Source of the DNA: a bacterium
GTDB taxonomy: Bacteria > Bacteroidota > Rhodothermia > Balneolales > M1805
DNA length: 36,017 bases
Direction of reading: 5' to 3'
Assembly (NCBI GenBank): GCA_006226965.1
Contig: SBGQ01000105.1
Span: 1-36,017 of the forward strand
Shown: in pieces, positions 1 through 7,917 of the stretch
How positions within the stretch are numbered: position 1 is the stretch's first letter
How the letters are laid out: each line of letters starts with the position of its first letter
Translations under genes and position numbers: made by a program
The notes under the pieces: model-generated
What the model saw: only the letters and a program-made list of their open reading frames with translations
Databases searched by the model: none
Told to the model about the DNA's origin: nothing

Positions 1-2127
1 CCTCGTGCTTTATATATTGATGAGGTAAGAAGCACTCTTTGGTTAGCAGATTATTCAAACCATCGTGTACTTCGTTATGATTTACCACGCGAAAACGTTC
101 AAATGGTAAAAGTAAACGCGCCAAATGGTGGTGAGACCTATTCAATTGGTAAGATTTACCCAATTTCTTGGTCATCAAACAGCGTTGAAAATGTTAAATT
201 GGAATACTCTTCTAATAATGGATCTGATTGGAACGAAATTACAGTTGTTCCTTCTGTAAATGGCAGTTTTGCTTGGACAGTTCCAGATGCAGCTTCAGAG
301 CAAGCATTAGTTCGTGTTTCAAATGTTGCTGATGCAAATGTAAGTGACGTGAGTGATGCTGTATTTACAATTGCTCCTCCGGTTGAAGTTGTAACTGTTG
401 TTTCTCCTAACGGCTTCCAACATTGGGGTAAAGCAAGCAAGAAAAACATTTTGTTTACAACTCAGGATGTAGCAAGTGTTGACTTGTATTTCTCTGATAA
501 CAACGGACAGTCTTGGAATTCAATAGCAACATCAGTAAGTGCTGCTTCCGGTTCATATCTATGGGAATTGCCTAATGCAACATCAAATCAAATGTTGGTA
601 AAGGTTACAAAAGCCGGTGATATGAATGTTGATGACGTTAGCGATGCAACATTTGCAATCGTAGAGCCAATGGAAGGACACGAGCAAGATTATATATTCT
701 TTGCTGACAGTCCAACTCCAAACTTCTACGATCCAAGTTGGAACTCAGTAACTGCGCCAAGTACTTTATTGCGCGTTGGTGAAAAGATGCCAGTTTCAGC
801 TGAATATTCATTTACTGGTACCTATTCAATTAAATTGAATTGGAAATCTATGACTGGTGGAAACTGGGCTGCTGCAATTGCCGGTGTAGGTTGGCCTGGA
901 CGTGATTTAACAAGCAAAGACACGTTAGAGTTCAGAGTGTTTACAACTACTGCATTAGCGATTGCCGATATGCCTTTCATCTATTTGGAAGATTTATCCA
1001 ATCAAAAATCAACAAAACTACCTTTAGGAACATTAACAAACTCATTCGAAGCTAATACTTGGAATCTGGTAAAAATTCCTACTTCAACTTTTGTTGAAAA
1101 TAAAGGCGGTGCCGATTTAACACGTGTTAAAACGGTGTTTTTCGGTCAAAATGCTGCTGATGAAGTTGAACACACCTTGTTTATCGACGATATGCGTGCT
1201 TCAGGTGGTGAAATTATCACAGGTGAAGACAGAAACCTCATCGTTGTTATCGGTTCTTCAACATCTGCCGGTATCGGAGCTTCAACTTCAGATTCTTCAT
1301 ATGTAGGTCGATTAAGAAAATGGGTGTTAGATAGAGATCCTAATGCCTATGTAATAAACTTAGCTGTAGGTGGTTATACATCTTACGATTTAATGGCAAG
1401 TGATTTCGTTCCGCCATCAGGGCGTCCGGCTCCAAAGGTAAATAACAACATTACGTATGCCTTAACCTATAAGCCTGATGCAATCATCATGAACTTACCA
1501 AGTAATGATGCAAACATTGGTATGACCATTGAAGAACAAGTTTCAAATTTTGATGCGATTGTAGCACAAGCCGGTGATATCCCAATGTGGATTACAACAA
1601 CTCAGCCTAGAAACTTTACCGAGACAGCAAAACGCGAATCATTAATGCAAATGCGCGACTCGATTCTTACAAAGTATGGCGATCGTGCGATTGAAATCTT
1701 TACTGAATTAGCCGAAGCTGATGGTACTATCAAAGCGAAATACAATTCAGGTGATGGTATTCACTTAAACGACTCCGGTCATAAGTACATATTTGAACAG
1801 GTTGTTGCAACCGGATTTTGGGGCGTTGTAACTCCAATTGAAAATGGGACTGAAGTAATTAAAGAATTCCAGTTGTTCCAAAACTATCCGAATCCATTTA
1901 ACCCAACTACGCAAATCAGATTCAACTTGGCAAACTCTACTCAGAATGTTGTACTTACTGTATATGATATTCTTGGTCGTAAAGTGGCAACTCTGATTAA
2001 CGGTTCAATGGGTGCGGGCGCACATACCGTGAATTTTGATGCAAGTAGATACGCGAGTGGTACTTACATCTACCGATTACAAGCAGGAGAGAACGTATCA
2101 GTTAAGAAGATGACTCTTGTTAAGTAA
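1..2127 (+). CDS. Secreted SGNH/GDSL-hydrolase protein with sorting domain (5' partial)
   Basis: The frame is open from the first base of the window, so the true start lies outside; the Met at 103 is internal. The residues before it (LWLADYSNHRVLRYD) look like an NHL beta-propeller blade. Numbered from the Met at 103: two tandem Ig-like domains of the PNGGE type (about 4-90 and 97-188, each with a G..W core), a carbohydrate-binding-module-like beta-sandwich (about 195-372, ending in FIDDMRASG), an SGNH hydrolase (about 378-575) with block I GSSTSAG (nucleophile Ser386, Asp of GDS replaced by Ser) and block V DGIHLNDSGH (Asp551, His554), and a C-terminal type IX-type sorting domain (about 590-674) with NYPNPFNPTT and VYDILGRKVATL. 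The protein is probably exported and attached to or released from the outer surface, acting as an esterase or deacetylase on a polysaccharide or other ester; the substrate cannot be read. Stop TAA is followed by a strong terminator. Confidence 0.85.
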   Translation, partial: PRALYIDEVRSTLWLADYSNHRVLRYDLPRENVQMVKVNAPNGGETYSIGKIYPISWSSNSVENVKLEYSSNNGSDWNEITVVPSVNGSFAWTVPDAASEQALVRVSNVADANVSDVSDAVFTIAPPVEVVTVVSPNGFQHWGKASKKNILFTTQDVASVDLYFSDNNGQSWNSIATSVSAASGSYLWELPNATSNQMLVKVTKAGDMNVDDVSDATFAIVEPMEGHEQDYIFFADSPTPNFYDPSWNSVTAPSTLLRVGEKMPVSAEYSFTGTYSIKLNWKSMTGGNWAAAIAGVGWPGRDLTSKDTLEFRVFTTTALAIADMPFIYLEDLSNQKSTKLPLGTLTNSFEANTWNLVKIPTSTFVENKGGADLTRVKTVFFGQNAADEVEHTLFIDDMRASGGEIITGEDRNLIVVIGSSTSAGIGASTSDSSYVGRLRKWVLDRDPNAYVINLAVGGYTSYDLMASDFVPPSGRPAPKVNNNITYALTYKPDAIIMNLPSNDANIGMTIEEQVSNFDAIVAQAGDIPMWITTTQPRNFTETAKRESLMQMRDSILTKYGDRAIEIFTELAEADGTIKAKYNSGDGIHLNDSGHKYIFEQVVATGFWGVVTPIENGTEVIKEFQLFQNYPNPFNPTTQIRFNLANSTQNVVLTVYDILGRKVATLINGSMGAGAHTVNFDASRYASGTYIYRLQAGENVSVKKMTLVK

Positions 2128-2165
2128 TTGACAGAGCCTATTTTTCATAGTTGATCAACCGCGTA

Positions 2166-2200
2166 AGCCTGTCAGTTTAAAAACTGGCAGGCTTTTTTTT
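2166..2200 (+). terminator. Rho-independent terminator after the SGNH hydrolase gene
   Basis: A 13-bp stem (AGCCTGTCAGTTT at 2166-2178 pairing with AAACTGGCAGGCT at 2181-2193, one G-T wobble) with a very short loop is followed by a run of eight T. It lies 38 bases after the stop codon. Confidence 0.9.
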
Positions 2201-2622
2201 GATTAATTGATTTGAGATTGTGTATTGGGTTTTAGTTTTAGGAAGTTCATTTTATGACTTTATTTAAACCTTGGCAATACTTGTTGAAATGAAGTTAAAC
2301 ACCATTGAACCTGTTCTCTAATTCCAATATTCAGATATTTATAGCAGTTTGATGGATATCTATCAAAAGTTTTATAAGTGCCGGATACATGAAAGGCTTG
2401 GGACTGGGAGTACTTTTGATTCGTTATAATCGTCATTTCAATTCGTAGTACTGTGTATCACTTCGCAGCACCTGCGGTGTCCTCGAATGAGAGAATCTAT
2501 TTGAATTTACGACTTGTTTAACGTTTATCTTTTCTACAAAATCCCAATCGACATGAGACTCCCTTATGCACGGGAGTGATACTTTTTTGAACACTCTCGA
2601 GTGCTTTTTAATTTCTAAAATC
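2201..2622. other. Non-coding intergenic stretch with weak hairpins
   Basis: No convincing gene. The only ATG-initiated frame of note is 25 codons (2352-2429) with no recognisable product. Two short inverted repeats occur: ACTCCC/GGGAGT with an 8-base loop at about 2559-2578, and CACTC/GAGTG around 2604-2615; both are followed by T-rich sequence on the plus strand, but no plus-strand gene lies immediately upstream, so their role is unclear. About 2431-2507 resembles a dispersed intergenic repeat (see its own entry). Confidence 0.5.
2431..2507. repeat. Possible degraded dispersed intergenic repeat
   Basis: The stretch begins CGTCATTTCA and ends GAATGAGAGAATCTATTTGAA. This pairing of ends resembles short dispersed repeats (GTCATTTCGA...GAGAAATCT type) that I recall from intergenic regions of Bacteroidetes genomes, here interrupted by about 35 bases containing a small GCAG/CTGC inverted repeat. 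Only one copy is visible in the window, so the repeat status is a guess from resemblance. Confidence 0.25.
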
Positions 2623-2751
2623 GCTACATCGCTACATCGCTACATCGCTACATCGCTACATCGCTACATCGCTACATCAACTACATCAACTAATCAACTA
2701 ATCAACTAATCATCTAATCATCTAATCATCTAATCATCTAATCATCTAATC
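2623..2751. repeat. 8-bp tandem repeat array (16 units in three blocks)
   Basis: Read on the plus strand the array is seven exact GCTACATC units (2623-2678), one 9-base AACTACATC unit (2679-2687), three AACTAATC units (2688-2711) and five ATCTAATC units (2712-2751). The last unit supplies two bases of the stop codon of the minus-strand regulator gene (TCA at 2750-2752). The array therefore forms the 3' untranslated part of that gene. Homogeneous blocks of variants suggest stepwise expansion by slippage. Unit length is not a multiple of three and there are no spacers, so it is neither coding nor CRISPR. Confidence 0.95.
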
Positions 2752-5632
2752 AATACGTCATTAACATCTCAGTCAAATTCGTATCAGAATTTAGATTCAG
2801 GCGTTTGCGAAGTCTGTAGCGGCGTTCTTCTACACCTCGAACAGAAATATTTAGCAGAGGTGCAATCTCTTTGGAAGCCAAATTCATGCGCAAATAAGCG
2901 CATAAACGTAAATCGCCGGGAGTTAAATCGGGATATTCATCTTTTAAACGTTTGAAAAAGTTCCCGTGAGCCTGATCATACAATTGCTCAAAGGTTTCCC
3001 ATTCTTTTTCATCTTGCAGATTTCTATCAATAAGAGAAACAATTTTGTTGTAATACTTTTTAGGGAATCGATCACCAAGTTCATCTTTCTGAATACTCAA
3101 TTCATCTTTAATGGTATTTAATAACTCATTTTTTCTGATGATAGCCATCGTATTTGCGGCTAACTGAGACGATTTATGTTCAATTTCTACCTGGAGTTTA
3201 TCATTTCTAAGACTGATAATCTCTTTGTCTGCCATTTCTTTTTCGAGCTGCATTTGTTTGCGTTCCTGCTCAAGTTGTTTTCCAAGAGCTTTCCAGCGTT
3301 TTTTTGATATGGAGAATCGAATCAATAATGTTATAAGCCCCAAAATAAATGCATAAATCACATAACCAATGGATGATTTATACCAGGCTTCGTTAATTTC
3401 TAGTTCAACTCGGCTGGTAGAACTTAATAATCCGTTTGTTGATAACGTTCTTACCTCAAAGAAATAGACCCCCGAATTTAAACGCTCATAAGTAGCTTTT
3501 GTGTTTATCGTCCAATTACTCCATTCCGACTCATGCCCCAATAAACGATATTGGAAATAGGAGAGATGCCCGATGGGTTGAGATGACGTCCAGTTGAACG
3601 TAACCGAGTTCTCATCATTCGAAAAAACATAGGACTCGTTTGGCTCAACCGTAAGTTGTTTTTCCATTCCGTTATCTTGAATCACATCAATTGAACCGAT
3701 TACCGGAGTGGAAATCGGTGTTTCTGTTCGCAAAATTACATCCAGATTAATAATGGAAAATCCGTCATCCAAGCAAACCAAATGCAAATTATCAGATATA
3801 GGAATAATTCGTTCGTAGTTTTCTAATAGGTGGAAATCATACACTTTTGGGAGCATTCGATACAAGAGTTGTACTTGGTCGAAACGTACTTCGGCGAGTA
3901 ATACTTCCTGTTTTTTGATTATCCAATATCTATAATTTCCCGCAGGAACAATATTCATTACCGAACCGCTAACCGTAAATAAACTGTCCAATTTTCTGAA
4001 AGGATGGAAGCGATTTTGGATGGAATCCCACTCAAGCAAAGCATTTGATGTGGAAACGATAATTCTGTTATCTAGCTTAAAAATCCGATTGGTGGATTCA
4101 TACACATGTTGATTTTCGCCTATAATGGTTGTGGATTCAATACTGTCTAATTCAATGTTTGGTTGAAGCTGGCGAATGTTTTTGATACTGTGTCCCGCCC
4201 AAATTGTGCCTAAATGGTCGAATTCAAGAAATCGGGTTGGGCTTGAAAATCCTGAAATACTGCCCGATTTTTTCCAAAATTTACCTTCTTTTTGAAAGCG
4301 TACTAACTGACTGTAAGTACTTTGAATTTTGATATTCGGATTTGTTGAATAGTCTTTAAGATTGTAGGCGCCAATTACATCGCTCACCTGAATTAATCGA
4401 TGATTATCTAATACATAAGTTCCTCTGTTTAAACCTGCATATAAATAACCATCAATAACACGTAAAAACCAGACCTGTCCTTGTGAATTTTCAACCAGTT
4501 TGCCGTTTACAAATTTACCGTTTACATCTTGAATATATTCGTATAAACCTTGATTGGAACCGACATAAAGTTTGCCGTTCATCAAGGCAGCCGTATAAAC
4601 GCTGCCTACTTTAGGGTTTTCATCTCGATAACTATCTATCGGAGAATTAAACGCGATATAGTCGATACCTTTATCTAAACCCACCCAGATATTTTGATTT
4701 TGGTCTTTCTCTAATGATAAAACAGTATTGTTTTGAAGTCGTTTAGAGGTGTTTATTCTGCTTAAAAACTGATAATTACCGTCATTTGAAAACAAATAAA
4801 TACCGTCTAAAATAGTTCCGAAAACCAGATAGGAATCGGTTTGCGTTGCATAGTTTATTTTAGATTGAATCAATTCAGAAACGGACTTAGACTTAATTTC
4901 AGTTAACGTTCCCGTTGAGATGTTGAGTTCGTATAAACCTAAAGTTGTAGCTAATAAGGCTCGGTTATCACCTAAAGAAATAGCTGATTTTAGTTCTTCT
5001 TTTCCAAGTGTTTCTGTACCCGAAATGGGTTTAAGTTCATGACCGTTAACTGTATAGAGCCCGCCGTTAATTTTTTGAGTGATTACTATTGAATCAACCG
5101 GATACAAAAACATAAAACCCGAGAGTTCATTGGATAATCGTCGGACTTGTTTATGGTCATATACAAATAAACCGCCAAAGGTGTGGAAATAGATATAGCC
5201 ATTATGTTCAACAATTTGCCAAAATTCATCATTTGGACTAATCGGGTCAACCAAGTTCGGGATTAGAGAGGTATATACAAGCTGGTTTTCAGTGTTGTAA
5301 GTCCAATAACCTAATTCTTCAAAACTCCCTGTGTAAACCGTGTCGTTTACAACCGCAACAGAGCGGACAATAGTTTTCTCGGGTAAAGAATATAATTGGG
5401 TGGATGCATTATCGAATACAATTAAACCGAAGTTGTTAGCAATGTAAACCCGCTGTTTGGAATCTAAGGCTACATCCCAGTTTTGGTTTCCGCCTTTAGT
5501 GTATTCGACATTATAGTTGGTTATTTGATATTTAACTTGTGCAAAAAGAGTATTTCCTGAGCATAGCATTAGCATAGCAAGAATGCTTATTCTAATAGGG
5601 AAACCTTGTTTTTGCTGTGATATAAAACTCAA
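2750..5632 (-). CDS. Membrane-anchored propeller / Y_Y_Y / LuxR-type HTH regulator
   Basis: 960 residues. An N-terminal signal sequence (hydrophobic about 14-31, ending LFAQ) precedes a large repeat region (about 35-640) consistent with two-component-regulator-type beta-propellers (repeats such as NIWVGLDKGIDYI and GTIWAGHS). A Y_Y_Y domain follows (about 665-750; FQYRLLGHESEWSNW). One transmembrane helix lies at about 757-775, then a long charged coiled coil (about 778-850) and a C-terminal LuxR/GerE-like helix-turn-helix (about 902-956; LTPGDLRLCAYLRMNLASKE, then an ISVRGVEERRYRLRKRL recognition region). There is no histidine-kinase or receiver domain, so this is a one-component receptor with a periplasmic sensor and a cytoplasmic DNA-binding end on the same chain. 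Its ligand and targets are unknown. It is transcribed away from the cobalamin operon; whether they share regulation cannot be told from sequence. Confidence 0.85.
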   Translation of the reverse strand: MSFISQQKQGFPIRISILAMLMLCSGNTLFAQVKYQITNYNVEYTKGGNQNWDVALDSKQRVYIANNFGLIVFDNASTQLYSLPEKTIVRSVAVVNDTVYTGSFEELGYWTYNTENQLVYTSLIPNLVDPISPNDEFWQIVEHNGYIYFHTFGGLFVYDHKQVRRLSNELSGFMFLYPVDSIVITQKINGGLYTVNGHELKPISGTETLGKEELKSAISLGDNRALLATTLGLYELNISTGTLTEIKSKSVSELIQSKINYATQTDSYLVFGTILDGIYLFSNDGNYQFLSRINTSKRLQNNTVLSLEKDQNQNIWVGLDKGIDYIAFNSPIDSYRDENPKVGSVYTAALMNGKLYVGSNQGLYEYIQDVNGKFVNGKLVENSQGQVWFLRVIDGYLYAGLNRGTYVLDNHRLIQVSDVIGAYNLKDYSTNPNIKIQSTYSQLVRFQKEGKFWKKSGSISGFSSPTRFLEFDHLGTIWAGHSIKNIRQLQPNIELDSIESTTIIGENQHVYESTNRIFKLDNRIIVSTSNALLEWDSIQNRFHPFRKLDSLFTVSGSVMNIVPAGNYRYWIIKKQEVLLAEVRFDQVQLLYRMLPKVYDFHLLENYERIIPISDNLHLVCLDDGFSIINLDVILRTETPISTPVIGSIDVIQDNGMEKQLTVEPNESYVFSNDENSVTFNWTSSQPIGHLSYFQYRLLGHESEWSNWTINTKATYERLNSGVYFFEVRTLSTNGLLSSTSRVELEINEAWYKSSIGYVIYAFILGLITLLIRFSISKKRWKALGKQLEQERKQMQLEKEMADKEIISLRNDKLQVEIEHKSSQLAANTMAIIRKNELLNTIKDELSIQKDELGDRFPKKYYNKIVSLIDRNLQDEKEWETFEQLYDQAHGNFFKRLKDEYPDLTPGDLRLCAYLRMNLASKEIAPLLNISVRGVEERRYRLRKRLNLNSDTNLTEMLMTY

Positions 5633-5799
5633 AATAAACCGATTGTATTTGTTTTTTTGATACCTGTCGGAATCTACAAAAATGGAATTATTGATTCTTT
5701 CAAATAAGTAAAAAGAAATGCTTTATTCACAGATTGTGGAAAACTTTTTTTCGTGATTTAGAAAAAAACGCTCTATCATTGGTCATTCTTTGAAATAAT

Positions 5800-5975
5800 G
5801 GATTCGTGGTTCCGGTTCATCACGCCGGATTAAAAGGGAATTTCGTGTAAAACGAAAGCTGTACCCGCAACTGTAATCTCCACAACTTTTGAAACACATC
5901 AAAAAACCACTGTTTGCAAAAACGGGAAGGTTATTCAAAAGGGAGAGAGCCAGGAGACCTGCCTCGTTATCGTCG
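5800..5975 (+). promoter_or_regulatory. Cobalamin (B12) riboswitch
   Basis: Conserved elements occur in the right order: CGCCGGATTAAAAGGGAA at about 5823-5840, GCTGTACCCGCAACTGTAA at about 5858-5876, a variable arm, then the B12 box GCCAGGAGACCTGCC at 5949-5963. These are hallmarks of the adenosylcobalamin/cobalamin riboswitch aptamer. It sits in the leader of a TonB-receptor gene, the classic position for control of corrinoid uptake. Outer boundaries are approximate. Confidence 0.93.
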
Positions 5976-5980
5976 TTTCA

Positions 5981-6002
5981 GAACTTTCGGGATTAAAAGT
6001 TC
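5981..6002 (+). promoter_or_regulatory. Hairpin in riboswitch expression platform
   Basis: GAACTTT (5981-5987) can pair with AAAGTTC (5996-6002), loop CGGGATTA. It lies directly after the B12 aptamer and 14 bases before the receptor start codon. There is no oligo-T run after it, so control of translation or the L5-L13 kissing hairpin is more likely than transcription termination. The function is inferred from position. Confidence 0.5.
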
Positions 6003-6016
6003 ACTGAATTTAAAAC

Positions 6017-7912
6017 ATGAAATCGCTCTTTTTATCAGGCTTTGTTGCCATCATTTTATGGGTCTATCCGTGTACACTGCAAGCACAAGTGAAAGATTCG
6101 GTGTATTTGCCGGAGCTTATTATTCTGGAAGATGCTTTTGAGAAAGTAGAGTTTCAGCTTGGCGCTGATATCAAAAAAGTAAAATTGGGTTCAAGCGTTT
6201 CGAATCAGTCATTAGCAGATATTCTTCAAACGTTAAGTCCGCTTTTTTTTAGAAATCAGGGCGCCGGATTAGTGGCTACCGTTTCGCAAAATGGTTTTGC
6301 ACCACATCAGACCAAAGTAGAATGGAATGGAATGGAAATAAATCATCCGATGGTTGGTTTGGTTGATTTCTCCATCATTTCATCGAATTTTATAAGTGAA
6401 GCGGAGTTTTCATCAACATATTCGCAGGCGAATCCCGGTTCTATGGCTTTGGGCGGCGTAATACATTTAAAAACGAACAATGAAAACACATCGCGAAGTT
6501 CTTTACAGTACGAACAGGCACAATTTGGCAAATATGGTTTTCAGTTTGATGTAAGCTCAAAGCAAAACAGTTTTGTTAAACTGGCTTATTCGCAAGCCCA
6601 AAACGATTTTGAATATTATAATCCCGTTTTTGGAACACGAGAAAAGCGAAAGAGAAATGCCAATCAATCCATTGGATTTCAGGCAGGGAAACGGTTTAGC
6701 GTTGCAAATAAAGAGTTGAATTCAACGCTATGGCTACAACATATCTTCCGCGAAATTCCGGGTGCAGTCGGAACTACAGCTTCTGATGCCACACAGCAAG
6801 ACGGTTGGATTCGCTTAAGCAACGAATTGGTGTTAGAAAACGGAGAGAAACCGTGGAAGTTTTATGCGAATTTTAGCGTCGATAAACTGGACTATCGCGA
6901 TACGTTATTGGCTTCAGCAGGTAGTGATGAACTCAGTAAAAGTCTGAGTTATAAATCTCAAATTCGAACAACAAAACGTTTGTTATTTTCTCGAACTGTT
7001 TGGAGTGATTTTAACCTCGAACGGTTAGATAATTGGGTGAATACAAATAATTATGATGAGTTAAAGTTTAGAGGAATAACCCGATTCATTTCCCATTCCA
7101 CGATAACAGTTACGAAGAGTATTTTTCTATATCCAATCATTCAATTAGAACACTTTTCTGATTTTGGATGGGCTTTAAGTCCGTCTTTAGGAACATCTTG
7201 GGAATGGAAAAAAAATCGTTTTCAATGGTTTGGGTCTATAAGCCGCGCATATACAGCGCCAAGTTTGAATGCCTTGTATTGGCCAACTTTAGGCGACCCG
7301 AATCTAAAGCCGGAAGAAGCAATTAAACTGGAGTTCGGCTATCGTTTTAAATGGGAGAATAAAACACTTTCAGTTAAGCAAAGCAGTTCTTATTTGTTGG
7401 CTGATATAAAAAATGGAATACAATGGATTCCTGTTCAGAGTCAGTGGCGACCTCAAAATATTTTAGCTCTAAAACAACAGGCTTTTACTGCCAATGTTGA
7501 ATTAAAATATGCTGTGCAATCATGGTATATCTCTTTGGTAAGTACCATCAATATGGCTGAATCCATCATACAAAAAAGCCGATTTGAAGGTGACGAATCC
7601 GTTGGTAATACGCTTATGTACATACCTGACATTCAGTTTAAACAATGGTTCCAATTTGGAATACGAAACGTGCAATTGGATGTGAATTACCAAAGAGTTG
7701 GGAATCGTTTTATCAACCTAAGTAATTCTGATTGGCTAGATCCTTACCAGCAAGTTGATGTTCGAATTTCCGGAAAGAAACGTTTTAGACGTATGCAACT
7801 CGAATGCGGTTTGTATGTGAATAATATAACCGATGAAAGATATTCTGTTATTAAAGGATATCCGGTTCCGGGAAGAATAACAGGAATTATAATCAAAACA
7901 ACTCTTAATTAA
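6017..7912 (+). CDS. btuB: TonB-dependent outer-membrane receptor, probable cobalamin transporter
   Basis: 631 residues with a signal peptide (MKSLFLSGFVAIILWVYPCT, cleavage after about LQAQ). A TonB-box-like segment VYLPELIIL follows at about 28-36, then a plug domain (about 60-150; LADILQTLSPLFFRNQGAGL, ending GGVIHLKTN) and a beta-barrel with alternating aromatic strands, ending in VNNITDERYSVIKGYPVPGR and the terminal strand ITGIIIKTTLN typical of TonB-dependent receptors. The specificity call rests mainly on the cobalamin riboswitch in its leader and on the BtuG-like lipoprotein gene starting 5 bases after its stop. It should take up corrinoids across the outer membrane using TonB energy. 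Length matches BtuB-type receptors. No Shine-Dalgarno sequence is seen. Confidence 0.88.
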   Translation: MKSLFLSGFVAIILWVYPCTLQAQVKDSVYLPELIILEDAFEKVEFQLGADIKKVKLGSSVSNQSLADILQTLSPLFFRNQGAGLVATVSQNGFAPHQTKVEWNGMEINHPMVGLVDFSIISSNFISEAEFSSTYSQANPGSMALGGVIHLKTNNENTSRSSLQYEQAQFGKYGFQFDVSSKQNSFVKLAYSQAQNDFEYYNPVFGTREKRKRNANQSIGFQAGKRFSVANKELNSTLWLQHIFREIPGAVGTTASDATQQDGWIRLSNELVLENGEKPWKFYANFSVDKLDYRDTLLASAGSDELSKSLSYKSQIRTTKRLLFSRTVWSDFNLERLDNWVNTNNYDELKFRGITRFISHSTITVTKSIFLYPIIQLEHFSDFGWALSPSLGTSWEWKKNRFQWFGSISRAYTAPSLNALYWPTLGDPNLKPEEAIKLEFGYRFKWENKTLSVKQSSSYLLADIKNGIQWIPVQSQWRPQNILALKQQAFTANVELKYAVQSWYISLVSTINMAESIIQKSRFEGDESVGNTLMYIPDIQFKQWFQFGIRNVQLDVNYQRVGNRFINLSNSDWLDPYQQVDVRISGKKRFRRMQLECGLYVNNITDERYSVIKGYPVPGRITGIIIKTTLN

Positions 7913-7917
7913 ACCAA

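Noticed and set aside
156-449. A 97-codon minus-strand frame opposite the SGNH protein
   Set aside because: Opposite a clearly repeated Ig-like domain on the plus strand; no supporting features.
2352-2429. A 25-codon plus-strand frame in the 2.2-2.6 kb gap
   Set aside because: Too short, no leader signal, no recognisable peptide.
2555-2620. Two hairpins before the repeat array as terminators for the regulator gene
   Set aside because: On the minus strand neither is followed by a U run; on the plus strand no gene upstream needs them.
2623-2751. Array considered as a possible CRISPR
   Set aside because: Units are 8-9 bases with no spacers; simple tandem repeat.
5914-6141. A 75-codon plus-strand open frame spanning the B12 box and the start of btuB
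   Set aside because: It overlaps the riboswitch aptamer and the true receptor start in another frame; no recognisable protein pattern.
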